From Bacillota bacterium (GTDB taxonomy: Bacteria > Bacillota > Clostridia > Acetivibrionales > DSM-1351): 64,000 nt of DNA. Positions 51,080-59,922 of the stretch are shown piece after piece. How positions within the stretch are numbered: the first letter of the stretch is position 1; each line of letters opens with the position of its first letter. The notes beneath the pieces were generated by a model, which was given only the letters and a program-made list of their open reading frames with translations, ran no database searches and was not told where the DNA came from. Made by a program: the position numbers and the translations under genes. The stretch is from contig JAEWST010000010.1 of NCBI GenBank assembly GCA_023398105.1, forward strand, positions 36,561 through 100,560, given 5' to 3'.

Positions 51080-52516
51080 GTGAAAAATAATTTACTATGC
51101 ATAGATGAATATCGAAACAATCCGGAATTCTATTTCTCAAAGAGTTTACGTTGTGCAGACAGAAACAATTTGAATGCTGCATTCAAAAATCTGCATAAAG
51201 CTCTGGAGCTAGAGCCAGATAATTGTGAATACAAATTTAATATTGCTTGTTTTTTATCGGAAATGAAAAGACCCAAAGAAGCAAACAGAATATTTAATGA
51301 CATACTTTTAAACTATGAGCCGACAATGTTTGATTGTTTTTTTGGGTTAGGCTGCAACAGTTTTGAGTTAGGTGATATTGGAAAGGCTGCTGAATATTTT
51401 GAAAAATATCTATATTTTGATAGTGAAGGGGAATTTTCAGAAGAAGTAACAGAAATGATTTTTTACTTAAAACTTTATGAAAATTCATCACAAGGCAGTC
51501 AATTTGATAGGCGTTCAAATGCTAGTTTGAGATATGCAAAAAGTTATATAGAGGAAAACAAACTGAACAATGCTATTAGAGAGCTATGTAAATCAGTAAG
51601 TTTATACCCTTTTAATTTAGAGGCTAGAAATCTGCTTACCTTAGCTTTATTAGAACATAGGAATTATGAACGTGCCAACTATATTGGAATGACAGTCAGA
51701 CTTATAGATAAATACAATGTATTTGCAAATTGTCTATGTTTATATGTTCTTTTGAATGCAAAAAAACACAAAAGAGTAAAGAAATTCATAGAGACTTTGA
51801 CATTAGGTGAAATAGAATGCAGGGAAGACCTTCTCTGTGCCGTTACAACTTTAATAGTGTTTAATAGAGTTGATGAGCTTATTATACTTTTGGAAATGTA
51901 TATAACCCAATATTCTGATCAGCTCATTTTTTCTGCTTTGTTATTAGGGTATGCTATTATTCAAAATATTGATAAATTTAATGAAATTTATAAAACACTA
52001 TTATCTTTAGGTAGAGATAATTTAGAATTTATAGGATGGTTAGAACATATAAAAAATTACCTTTATTCAACTGCCTTAAATCAAAATATACTCGCAATTG
52101 ATGAATATTGCAAAGTGTTTACAATATGTCAAGAAGTCAGGCATCCTATGTACGATCCTAAACGGTATCAGGAAATCTATTCTCAGATAAGCGAACCAAA
52201 ACCAAAGCTAAGTAAAAAGTACTTGCCTATTATTGATTGTGCAATAAAACATAGGGAAATAATGTATATTCAATATTATAGGAAGGAAATAATATCTATA
52301 TTAAATGATTGCATTAGAGAAGCAGAAATATCTCTTGATATTTCTAAATGCAGTGTGGAGGCTTATGCTGCAGCACTGGAATTCAATTATTGCAGGTTGT
52401 ATTATATAGAATGTGAAAAGGAAGAGATAATTCAAAAATATGACATTTTATTGATGAACTTTGAAAAAGCATTAAGAGAAATAAAATTAAATTTTAGTAA
52501 CAAATTAATTCTATAA
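51080..52516 (+). CDS. Tetratricopeptide-repeat protein
   Basis: A 478-residue helical-repeat protein starting at GTG 51080, immediately after the hisIE stop. Clear TPR units lie at about 30-63 (A-F-K-N-L-H-K-A-L-E-L-E-P-D-N) and 85-120 (G-L-G-C-N-S-F-E-L-G-D-I-G-K-A-A-E-Y-F-E-K-Y); weaker helical pairs fill the rest. There is no signal peptide or enzyme motif. The function is unknown; being translationally linked to the last his gene it may be expressed with the operon. TPRs usually mediate protein-protein contact. Confidence 0.8.
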   Translation: MKNNLLCIDEYRNNPEFYFSKSLRCADRNNLNAAFKNLHKALELEPDNCEYKFNIACFLSEMKRPKEANRIFNDILLNYEPTMFDCFFGLGCNSFELGDIGKAAEYFEKYLYFDSEGEFSEEVTEMIFYLKLYENSSQGSQFDRRSNASLRYAKSYIEENKLNNAIRELCKSVSLYPFNLEARNLLTLALLEHRNYERANYIGMTVRLIDKYNVFANCLCLYVLLNAKKHKRVKKFIETLTLGEIECREDLLCAVTTLIVFNRVDELIILLEMYITQYSDQLIFSALLLGYAIIQNIDKFNEIYKTLLSLGRDNLEFIGWLEHIKNYLYSTALNQNILAIDEYCKVFTICQEVRHPMYDPKRYQEIYSQISEPKPKLSKKYLPIIDCAIKHREIMYIQYYRKEIISILNDCIREAEISLDISKCSVEAYAAALEFNYCRLYYIECEKEEIIQKYDILLMNFEKALREIKLNFSNKLIL

Positions 52517-52623
52517 ACTTATTAATTTGCTCAAATGAGAAGCAAATAGAAGAAAAGTCCACAAAGTACTATTGCAATTTGGCTCTATTACCCAATATAG
52601 CTATTTTTATTGAAATAGAATGT

Positions 52624-52652
52624 TTGAAATTATTCTATGCAATATATATTAT
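52624..52652 (+). promoter_or_regulatory. Promoter of groESL
   Basis: TTGAAA (52624-52629), 17 bases, TATTAT (52647-52652), ending 13 bases before the CIRCE operator. Confidence 0.6.
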
Positions 52653-52665
52653 AATATCATGATAA

Positions 52666-52692
52666 TTAGCACTCAGTGATGGTGAGTGCTAA
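52666..52692 (+). promoter_or_regulatory. CIRCE operator (HrcA site)
   Basis: TTAGCACTC and GAGTGCTAA flank a nine-base spacer, an exact match to the CIRCE consensus. It overlaps the start of the groESL transcript, so repression by HrcA and release on heat shock are expected. Confidence 0.97.
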
Positions 52693-52721
52693 CAGCAACA
52701 AAATTCTAAGGAGGTAAAACA

Positions 52722-53006
52722 ATGAAAATAAAACCATTAGGCGATAAAGTAGTTATTAAAATGCTTGAGAGCGAAGAAACTACAAAAAGCGGTATAGTGT
52801 TACCAGGCAGTGCAAAGGAAAAGCCACAGGTAGCTGAGGTTGTAGCAGTAGGACCTGGCACAGTTGTAGACGGAAAAGAAGTTAAAATGGAAGTAAAGGT
52901 TGGAGACAAAGTACTTACAAGCAAATATTCTGGAACGGAAGTAAAGCTTGACGGTGAGGAATATACTATATTGAAGCAGGAAAATATTCTTGCTGTTGTT
53001 GAATAA
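52722..53006 (+). CDS. groES: Co-chaperonin GroES
   Basis: A 94-residue GroES, the seven-subunit lid of the GroEL chamber. The start K-P-L-G-D-K-V-V-I-K and the mobile loop region K-S-G-I-V-L-P (about 24-30), then G-P-G-T near 45 and Y-S-G-T-E-V-K near 69 are typical. AAGGAGG precedes the ATG. groEL follows after 23 bases. Confidence 0.98.
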   Translation: MKIKPLGDKVVIKMLESEETTKSGIVLPGSAKEKPQVAEVVAVGPGTVVDGKEVKMEVKVGDKVLTSKYSGTEVKLDGEEYTILKQENILAVVE

Positions 53007-53029
53007 TTTTTTATAGGAGGCATTAAGAG

Positions 53030-54664
53030 ATGGCAAAGGATATAAAGTTCGGTGAAGACGCTAGACGTGCACTTGAAAAGGGTGTTAATCAATTAGCTGA
53101 TACAGTAAAAGTTACACTTGGACCAAAGGGAAGAAATGTAGTTCTTGATAAGAAATTTGGCTCGCCTTTAATTACAAATGATGGTGTTACTATAGCTAAA
53201 GAGATTGAGCTTGAAGATAAATTTGAAAATATGGGTGCTCAGTTAGTTAAAGAAGTTGCTACTAAGACAAATGATGTAGCTGGTGATGGTACTACTACAG
53301 CAACTCTTCTTGCACAAGCAATTATCAGAGAGGGTATGAAGAATGTTGCTGCTGGAGCTAACCCAATGATATTAAAGAAGGGCTTACAAAAGGCAGTTGA
53401 TGTTGCAGTTGCAGGAATAAAGGCAAACAGTCAGAAAATTAAGGGAAAAGAAGATATTGCAAGAGTTGCAACTATCTCTGCTAATGATGAAGTAATTGGA
53501 AGCCTTATTGCTGATGCAATGGAAAAGGTAACAAATGATGGCGTTATAACTGTTGAAGAATCAAAGACAATGGGTACAAGTCTTGAGGTTGTTGAAGGTA
53601 TGCAGTTTGACAGAGGATATTTGTCAGCATACATGGTTACAGATACTGATAAATTAGAAGCTGTTCTTGAAGATCCATATATTCTTATAACAGACAAGAA
53701 GATTACTAATATTCAGGATATTCTTCCAGTTCTAGAGGAGATAGTTAAACAGGGAAAGAAACTTTTGATTATTGCTGAAGACGTTGAAGGCGAAGCTTTA
53801 GCAACTCTTGTTATTAATAAGTTGAGAAATACATTTACTTGTGTAGCTGTAAAAGCTCCTGGATTTGGTGACAGAAGAAAGGCTATGCTTCAGGACATTG
53901 CTGCTTTAACAGGTGGTGAAGTTATAACTGAAGAATTAGGTCTTGATATAAAAGAAACTACTCTTGCTCAGCTTGGTAAAGCTAGACAGGTTATAGTTCA
54001 AAAGGAAAATACTATTATCGTAGATGGTGCAGGAAGCCCTGATGCTATCAAGAATAGAATCAATTCAATAAAAACTCAGATTGAGGACACTACATCTGAC
54101 TTTGACAGAGAAAAGCTACAGGAGAGACTTGCAAAGCTTTCTGGTGGTGTAGCAGTTATCCAGGTTGGTGCTGCAACTGAAACTGAAATGAAGGAAAAGA
54201 AACTTAGAATAGAAGATGCACTTGCTGCTACAAGAGCTGCTGTAGAAGAAGGTATTGTAGCTGGTGGTGGTACAGTATTATTAAATGTATTACCTGATGT
54301 TGCAAAGTTAACTGAAACAGCAACTGGCGATGAAAAGACAGGTATCCAGATTATACTTAGAGCTCTTGAAGAACCAGTAAGACAAATAGCTGAAAATGCT
54401 GGGCTTGAAGGTTCAGTTATAGTTGACAAAATTAAAACAAGCGACAAAGGCATTGGATTTGATGCATTAAATGAAAAATATATTGATATGATTGAAAATG
54501 GTATAGTTGACCCTGCAAAGGTTACAAGATCTGCTCTACAAAATGCGGCTTCTATTGCTGCAATGGTACTTACAACTGAGAGTCTTGTAACTGACAAGCC
54601 AGAACCAGAGGCACCAGCTATGCCAGGTGGTGGAATGCCAGGCGGAATGGGTGGCATGTACTAA
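53030..54664 (+). CDS. groEL: Chaperonin GroEL
   Basis: A 544-residue GroEL. The ATP-site motifs T-L-G-P-K-G-R-N near residue 30 and G-D-G-T-T-T-A near 86, the apical-domain substrate-binding stretch near 200-270, A-A-V-E-E-G-I-V-A-G-G-G near 405, and a Gly-Met-rich tail (G-G-M-P-G-G-M-G-G-M-Y) are present. It folds proteins inside a double ring with GroES. AGGAGG precedes the ATG at 53030, and the terminator at 54681 ends the operon. Confidence 0.98.
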   Translation: MAKDIKFGEDARRALEKGVNQLADTVKVTLGPKGRNVVLDKKFGSPLITNDGVTIAKEIELEDKFENMGAQLVKEVATKTNDVAGDGTTTATLLAQAIIREGMKNVAAGANPMILKKGLQKAVDVAVAGIKANSQKIKGKEDIARVATISANDEVIGSLIADAMEKVTNDGVITVEESKTMGTSLEVVEGMQFDRGYLSAYMVTDTDKLEAVLEDPYILITDKKITNIQDILPVLEEIVKQGKKLLIIAEDVEGEALATLVINKLRNTFTCVAVKAPGFGDRRKAMLQDIAALTGGEVITEELGLDIKETTLAQLGKARQVIVQKENTIIVDGAGSPDAIKNRINSIKTQIEDTTSDFDREKLQERLAKLSGGVAVIQVGAATETEMKEKKLRIEDALAATRAAVEEGIVAGGGTVLLNVLPDVAKLTETATGDEKTGIQIILRALEEPVRQIAENAGLEGSVIVDKIKTSDKGIGFDALNEKYIDMIENGIVDPAKVTRSALQNAASIAAMVLTTESLVTDKPEPEAPAMPGGGMPGGMGGMY

Positions 54665-54677
54665 AATAAAATATTTT

Positions 54678-54712
54678 ATGGAGGGTGGCTATATTGCCAT
54701 CCTCTATTTATT
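54678..54712 (+). terminator. Terminator of groESL
   Basis: GAGGGTGGC (54681-54689) pairs with GCCATCCTC (54696-54704) with one G-U pair, followed by TATTTATTT. Confidence 0.8.
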
Positions 54713-54799
54713 TAATCCCAAATACTCAAACTTCGCAGTTAAATATACTGCATAAAGAATACTAATATCAGGTGTGGTAGCAACATCAAAGGAATACTC

Positions 54800-54890
54800 T
54801 AATGATTTCATAAAATAAGTTAGTTTACTGAGCAACAAACAATTGGTAAACTTGAGTATGGCTCGACTTTTCATTAGGATAGTTGGGTTA
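54800..54890 (+). repeat. Family D unit, diverged
   Basis: GAGCAACAAACAATTGGTAAACTTGAGTAT then GACTTTTCATTAGGATAGTTG; same order of blocks as the copies at 39.7 and 42.5 kb. Confidence 0.45.
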
Positions 54891-54910
54891 GAAATAAATT
54901 CATGAATTAG

Positions 54911-55051
54911 TTGTATGACAAAAGCTTTTGTAATGATAATTCTCCTGCACCTATAGATTTTTATTTGAAAGGTCTATTAGATTATATATTAGAATACAGA
55001 GCCAGCAATGGCAAGGAACGTGTGATTTTATATTGGGATTATTCAATATAG
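54911..55051 (+). pseudogene. Possible remnant of an unidentified gene
   Basis: A frame from TTG 54911 to TAG 55051 reads L-Y-D-K-S-F-C-N-D-N-S-P-A-P-I-D-F-Y and later G-K-E-R-V-I-L-Y-W-D-Y. It looks coding in composition but is only 46 residues, has no ribosome site and lies next to a repeat. I do not recognise the family. Confidence 0.3.
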
Positions 55052-55232
55052 TTTGAAAAAAATGATTATTAATGATAGAATTCATTATAATATACATATA
55101 ATTAAAATTATTATTATTTCTTGGCATTAGTACTTGATATTATTTAATTAATTTATTATCATTTATAGCAAGATTTAATTTTAATTGTGCAGTTATTTGA
55201 AGGACGGTTAGAAGTTATTAGGAGGGAATAGA

Positions 55233-55736
55233 GTGGATATATTTTTAGAGAAAATAGTAAAGAAAAAGAAAACCATAATAGATTTTGCCATGATTTTTGG
55301 AATTATCTTATTGTCATTATTTTTAATGCTGGTCATACTTTCTTTTAGATTCCTAAGCTCATTAGCACCATTGTTTGTTGTTGGTATAGGGTATATAGGC
55401 TATATTATTATAAGGAACAGAAGCATTGAATATGAGTATATTGTTACTAATGGTGATTTGGATATTGATATGATAATTGCTCAGAGAAAGAGAAAGAGAA
55501 TATTTAGTGGTTCTTATAAAGATTTTGAAATGATAGCGAAATTAACAAGTGGTCAGTATGATTATAATAATCAAAATAATAAAAATCGTATTGTTGCAGT
55601 TTCTTCTATGGATTCATCAGAGGTTTATTTTATTTCGGTTATCAAGGAGGGCAAGAAAACCCTTGTTTTTTTTGAGCCACATGCTAAAATGGTAGAATCA
55701 TTCAAAAAATATATTCCACGAAAAGTATTTGAGTGA
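55233..55736 (+). CDS. DUF6106-like membrane protein, 167 aa
   Basis: Two membrane helices at about residues 17-42 and 45-60 are followed by a cytoplasmic domain (S-I-E-Y-E-Y-I-V-T-N-G-D-L-D-I-D-M-I near 70 and K-T-L-V-F-F-E-P near 143). This layout matches a clostridial family annotated DUF6106 as far as I recall; no activity is known. It starts at GTG 55233 after TAGGAGGG. The IMP dehydrogenase gene follows after a 170-base gap holding a family C remnant. Confidence 0.75.
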   Translation: MDIFLEKIVKKKKTIIDFAMIFGIILLSLFLMLVILSFRFLSSLAPLFVVGIGYIGYIIIRNRSIEYEYIVTNGDLDIDMIIAQRKRKRIFSGSYKDFEMIAKLTSGQYDYNNQNNKNRIVAVSSMDSSEVYFISVIKEGKKTLVFFEPHAKMVESFKKYIPRKVFE

Positions 55737-55747
55737 TTTAGATTATC

Positions 55748-55826
55748 AGAGTCAAAAACCAAACTATCGGCATATATAGTATCGGTTTTCAGCCGATAGT
55801 AATTGGATTTTTTAACCGATAGGCAA
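55748..55826 (+). repeat. Family C element, degenerate copy
   Basis: GAGTCAAAAACC at the left, then AGCCGATAGTAATTGG, the same right-hand block as the 10.0-kb copy, followed by TTAACCGATAGG. Confidence 0.45.
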
Positions 55827-55909
55827 AGGACATTTGTTCTTTGCTTTTTTGAGCAATCAAGCTTAAAAATGAAGTTAAAATGGAAATTATAAATTTTGGG
55901 AGGATAAAA

Positions 55910-57415
55910 ATGGCATATTATTATAGTGAACCATCAAGAACATTTAGTGAATATCTTTTAGTACCAAATTTAACTACAAAGGAGTGCATGCCAAACAATG
56001 TTGCTCTTAAAACTCCTATAGTTAAGCATAAGGCAGGAGAAAAACCAACACTTGAATTGAACATACCTGTTGCATCGGCAATAATGCAATCTGTTTCAGA
56101 TGACAATATGGCAATTGGATTGGCAAAGTGTGGCGGAATATCCTTTGTTTTTGGATCGCAGAGTATTCAAAGTCAAGCTGAAATGGTACGAAGAGTTAAA
56201 AAATATAAAGCAGGTTTTGTAGCTAGTGACAGCAATTTAGGACCTAATAATACACTCAGAGATGTTGTAAATATAAAAGATAAAACAGGGCACTCTACAG
56301 TAGTAGTCACTGAAGATGGGACTTCAAATGGTAAGTTGCTTGGGATTGTAACAAGTAGAGATTATAGATTAAGTAGAGCATCATTAGATCAAAAGGTACA
56401 TGAGTTTATGACTCCGTTTTCACAGCTTATTTATGCTCACGAAGGCATAACCTTAAAAGAAGCCAATGATATGATTTGGGAACACAAGCTCAATTGTCTT
56501 CCCATTATAGACAAAAATGATAGGCTTGTATATTTGGTTTTCAGAAAAGACTATGATAGTCATAAAGAAAACCCAAATGAATTACTGGATAGCCAAAAGA
56601 GGCTTGTTGTTGCTGCAGGTATCAACACTAGAGATTATAAGGAAAGGGTTGCTGCATTAGTTGATGCAGGTGTTGATCTGCTATGTATTGATTCCTCAGA
56701 TGGATATAGCGAATGGCAGTCTGAAACTATTAAGTGGATAAAGGAAACTTATAATGGAGAGGTTAAGGTTGGAGCTGGCAATGTTGTTGACAGAGAAGGC
56801 TTCAGATATCTTGTAAATGCAGGTGCCGATTTCATTAAAGTAGGAATTGGCGGTGGTTCTATCTGTATAACAAGAGAACAAAAGGGTATCGGAAGAGGAC
56901 AGGCTTCATCAATTATTGAGGTTTCAGCAGCGAGAGATGAGTATTTAAGAGAGACTGGCATTTATATTCCTATATGCTCAGATGGCGGAATAGTGCATGA
57001 TTACCATATTGTACTTGCACTTGCAATGGGAGCTGATTTTGTAATGCTTGGAAGATATTTTGCAAGATTTGATGAGAGCCCTACAAGAAAAATAAAAGTT
57101 GGCGGAAATTTTGTCAAAGAGTACTGGGGCGAAGGTTCCAACCGTGCAAGAAATTGGCAGAGATATGACATGGGTGGTGACAGCAAGCTTGGCTTTGAAG
57201 AGGGTGTTGACTCCTATGTTCCATATGCAGGTAAACTAAAGGACAATTTAGATACCACTATTTATAAGGTCAAATCTACAATGTGTAATTGTGGGGCTTT
57301 ATCCATACCTGAATTACAACAGAGAGCCAGATTAACTCTTGTATCAGCAACTAGTATTAAAGAGGGCGGTGCCCATGATGTAATATTAAAAGAAAATGAA
57401 TTATCTTCATCATGA
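55910..57415 (+). CDS. guaB: IMP dehydrogenase, Tritrichomonas-like class
   Basis: A 501-residue IMPDH converting IMP to XMP, the committed step to GMP. CBS domains lie at about 105-225 (V-V-T-E-D-G, L-P-I-I-D-K). The catalytic loop G-G-S-I-C-I-T-R (cysteine near 325) is followed by G-I-G-R-G-Q, and the flap reads K-E-Y-W-G-E-G-S-N-R-A-R-N-W-Q-R-Y-D. These features differ from the usual bacterial form and match the Tritrichomonas foetus-type enzyme. ATG 55910 follows GGGAGG; an upstream in-frame ATG (55880) has no ribosome site. It stands alone. Confidence 0.92.
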   Translation: MAYYYSEPSRTFSEYLLVPNLTTKECMPNNVALKTPIVKHKAGEKPTLELNIPVASAIMQSVSDDNMAIGLAKCGGISFVFGSQSIQSQAEMVRRVKKYKAGFVASDSNLGPNNTLRDVVNIKDKTGHSTVVVTEDGTSNGKLLGIVTSRDYRLSRASLDQKVHEFMTPFSQLIYAHEGITLKEANDMIWEHKLNCLPIIDKNDRLVYLVFRKDYDSHKENPNELLDSQKRLVVAAGINTRDYKERVAALVDAGVDLLCIDSSDGYSEWQSETIKWIKETYNGEVKVGAGNVVDREGFRYLVNAGADFIKVGIGGGSICITREQKGIGRGQASSIIEVSAARDEYLRETGIYIPICSDGGIVHDYHIVLALAMGADFVMLGRYFARFDESPTRKIKVGGNFVKEYWGEGSNRARNWQRYDMGGDSKLGFEEGVDSYVPYAGKLKDNLDTTIYKVKSTMCNCGALSIPELQQRARLTLVSATSIKEGGAHDVILKENELSSS

Positions 57416-57515
57416 TAATATATGTATAGGTATAAAAACAACAATACCGCATATTCTTTTATTAGTGATGTGCAGGTATAATTATATATATATGTTAATA
57501 ATTGGCTTGGGGTTC

Positions 57516-57544
57516 TTGACATTAGTATATATGTAATTTATAAT
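57516..57544 (+). promoter_or_regulatory. Consensus sigma-A promoter of greA
   Basis: TTGACA (57516-57521), exactly 17 bases, TATAAT (57539-57544): the full consensus at both hexamers. It leaves a leader of about 150 bases before greA, in which I see no known riboswitch. Confidence 0.9.
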
Positions 57545-57704
57545 AAGTTATCAAAGCAAGCTGACCAAAGCTTAATAAATTTTTTCTAAAGATGCTATAC
57601 AGGTATTATATGAAAAGCATAATAAAGAAAGTATATAAGATGTAGGGTCTTTTAATTATTACAGGGTGGTTAGAAAAAATCAACAGTAAAGGAGAGGGCT
57701 TCAA

Positions 57705-58181
57705 ATGTCAGCAAAAGAAGTAGTATTAACATACGAGGGCTTAAAAAAATTAGAAGAGGAATTAGAGTTTCTTAGAGGTACAAAGAGAAAGGAAGTTGCT
57801 GAGAGGATTAAGCAGGCACTTTCATTTGGCGATATATCAGAGAATTCAGAATATGATGAAGCAAAAAATGAACAAGCACAGATGGAAGGCAGAATTATAC
57901 AGCTTGAGTCTATGTTAAAGCATGCACGTGTAATAGATGAGGATGATGTTAACACTGATGCTGTTGGTTTAGGCTCAAAAGTAAAAATCCATGATATGGA
58001 GTTTGATGAAGAAGTTGTATATCATATTGTTGGTTCTACAGAAGCTAACCCTCTTAAATCCAAAATATCAAACGAATCACCTGTTGGTGCAGCATTAATG
58101 GGACATAAGAAGGATGAAATTGTAGAAGTACAGGTTCCTGATGGAACAATGAAATTTAAAATACTAGAAATTTCAAAGTAG
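57705..58181 (+). CDS. greA: Transcription elongation factor GreA
   Basis: A 158-residue GreA, which enters the RNA polymerase secondary channel and triggers cleavage of backtracked RNA. The N-terminal coiled coil (about 1-75) ends in the tip region G-D-I-S-E-N-S-E-Y-D-E-A-K with the acidic residues that coordinate magnesium. The C-terminal FKBP-like domain (about 80-158) has S-P-V-G-A-A-L-M-G-H. GGAGAGGG precedes the ATG. A strong terminator separates it from lysS. Confidence 0.97.
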   Translation: MSAKEVVLTYEGLKKLEEELEFLRGTKRKEVAERIKQALSFGDISENSEYDEAKNEQAQMEGRIIQLESMLKHARVIDEDDVNTDAVGLGSKVKIHDMEFDEEVVYHIVGSTEANPLKSKISNESPVGAALMGHKKDEIVEVQVPDGTMKFKILEISK

Positions 58182-58237
58182 AAAAAATATATATACAAAT
58201 GTTGCTACTTGATACAAAATTAATATATAATTATCAT

Positions 58238-58270
58238 AACAGTTTACATTACTATGTAAACTGTTTTTTA
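58238..58270 (+). terminator. Strong terminator between greA and lysS
   Basis: AACAGTTTACAT (58238-58249) and ATGTAAACTGTT (58254-58265) form a perfect 12-base stem with a TACT loop and trailing Ts. Confidence 0.9.
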
Positions 58271-58322
58271 TAATATTAGTTTCTAATAACACAATACCAT
58301 TTAGAATTATTGGAGGATATAA

Positions 58323-59825
58323 ATGTCAGAGGAAAAAATGCAAATTAACGAAATGAATTTAGAAGAAGATTTAAGTGAAATACTTAAAGTGAGACGTTCA
58401 AAACTTAAAGATTTACAGGAAAAAAATCTTGACCCCTTTAAAATAGTAAAATATGATGTGATTAATTCAACAAAGGAAATTGTAGATGGTTTTGAAGCAT
58501 TAGAGGGACAAAGTACTTCCATTGCTGGTAGGTTGATGTCAAAAAGAGGAATGGGCAAGGCTAGCTTCTGTGATTTACAAGACAGAGATGGAAGAATACA
58601 ACTCTATGTTAGAAAAGATGAAATTGGTGAAGATAGTTATGAACTTTTTAAAAGATATGATATTGGTGATATAGTAGGAGTTAAGGGAGAAATATTTAAG
58701 ACTCATAAAGGCGAAATATCTATAAAGGTTAAAGAGATAACATTACTATCCAAGTCTTTACAGCCTTTGCCAGAAAAATGGCATGGATTAAAAGATACTG
58801 ATTTAAGATATAGACAGAGATATGTGGATTTAATAGTAAATCCTGAAGTGAAGAATACATTTATACTTAGAAGCAAGATAATTAAATCTATCAGAAAATT
58901 TTTAGATAACAGAGGCTTTATAGAAGTTGATACTCCGCTATTGAATACCATCCCAGGTGGGGCAACAGCAAGACCATTTATTACACATCACAATACACTT
59001 GATATTGATTTATATCTTAGAATTGCACCTGAGCTTTACCTAAAGAGACTTATTGTGGGTGGCATGGAAAAAGTATATGAAATGGGCAGAATGTTCAGAA
59101 ATGAAGGTATGTCTGTTAAACACAATCCTGAATTCACACTTATGGAGGTTTATGAGGCTTATACAGATTATAAGGGAATGATGGATTTGACAGAAGCACT
59201 TATTTCAACAGTCGCAGAGGAAACATTGGGAACTACCAAAATAGTATATCAAGGTCAAGAAATTGATTTGACTCCATCATGGACTAGACTTTCAATGATT
59301 GATGCTGTTAAGAAGTATGCAGATGTTGATTTTAATAATATTAAAACAGATGAGGAAGCAAAAGCTGTAGCTGAAGAGAAGAAGGTACATGTAAAAGAGG
59401 GTATGACACGTGGAGAGATTTTGAATCTAATGTTTGAAGAATTTGCAGAAAGCAATTTAATTCAACCAACATTTATTTATGATTACCCAGTAGAGGTGTC
59501 TCCTCTTACAAAAAGAAAGCCTGATTGTCCTGAACTAACAGAGCGTTTTGAATTATTTATTACAGGACGTGAAATGGGTAATGCATATTCTGAGCTAAAC
59601 GATCCAATTGACCAAAAAGAAAGATTTGTAAATCAGGTTAAGAAGAGAGACGCTGGAGACGATGAGGCAAACATGATGGATGAAGATTATGTTACAGCAT
59701 TGGAGTATGGAATGCCTCCAACAGGTGGCTTGGGAATAGGAGTAGACAGACTTATAATACTTTTAACAGATTCTGCATCAATAAGAGATATTTTGCTATT
59801 CCCTACGATGAAGCCAAGAGAATAG
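58323..59825 (+). CDS. lysS: Lysyl-tRNA synthetase, class II
   Basis: A 500-residue class II LysRS that charges tRNA-Lys. The OB-fold anticodon-binding domain covers about 60-155 (A-G-R-L-M-S-K-R-G-M-G-K-A). Catalytic motifs: T-P-L-L-N (motif 1 area), M-F-R-N-E-G-M-S-V-K-H-N-P-E-F-T near 262 (motif 2) and G-L-G-I-G-V-D-R-L near 478 (motif 3). GGAGG precedes the ATG at 58323. The gene lies just after a terminator, so it may use read-through or a promoter in the short gap. Confidence 0.97.
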   Translation: MSEEKMQINEMNLEEDLSEILKVRRSKLKDLQEKNLDPFKIVKYDVINSTKEIVDGFEALEGQSTSIAGRLMSKRGMGKASFCDLQDRDGRIQLYVRKDEIGEDSYELFKRYDIGDIVGVKGEIFKTHKGEISIKVKEITLLSKSLQPLPEKWHGLKDTDLRYRQRYVDLIVNPEVKNTFILRSKIIKSIRKFLDNRGFIEVDTPLLNTIPGGATARPFITHHNTLDIDLYLRIAPELYLKRLIVGGMEKVYEMGRMFRNEGMSVKHNPEFTLMEVYEAYTDYKGMMDLTEALISTVAEETLGTTKIVYQGQEIDLTPSWTRLSMIDAVKKYADVDFNNIKTDEEAKAVAEEKKVHVKEGMTRGEILNLMFEEFAESNLIQPTFIYDYPVEVSPLTKRKPDCPELTERFELFITGREMGNAYSELNDPIDQKERFVNQVKKRDAGDDEANMMDEDYVTALEYGMPPTGGLGIGVDRLIILLTDSASIRDILLFPTMKPRE

Positions 59826-59922
59826 AGTTGTCAAGAACATGTATATGGTACTTTGATTGCGATAAATCAGACATTAATTTTGCAGTCAAAGTACTATGTT
59901 AGACCCAAAATGGAGGAGTAAA

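Larger units (their letters stand above)
54713..55232. other. Repeat- and remnant-bearing gap after groEL
   Basis: A 520-base gap with a family D unit (about 54800-54890), a 46-codon open segment (54911-55051) and a possible promoter TTGGCA-17-TTAATT (55121-55149) for the next gene. Confidence 0.5.
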
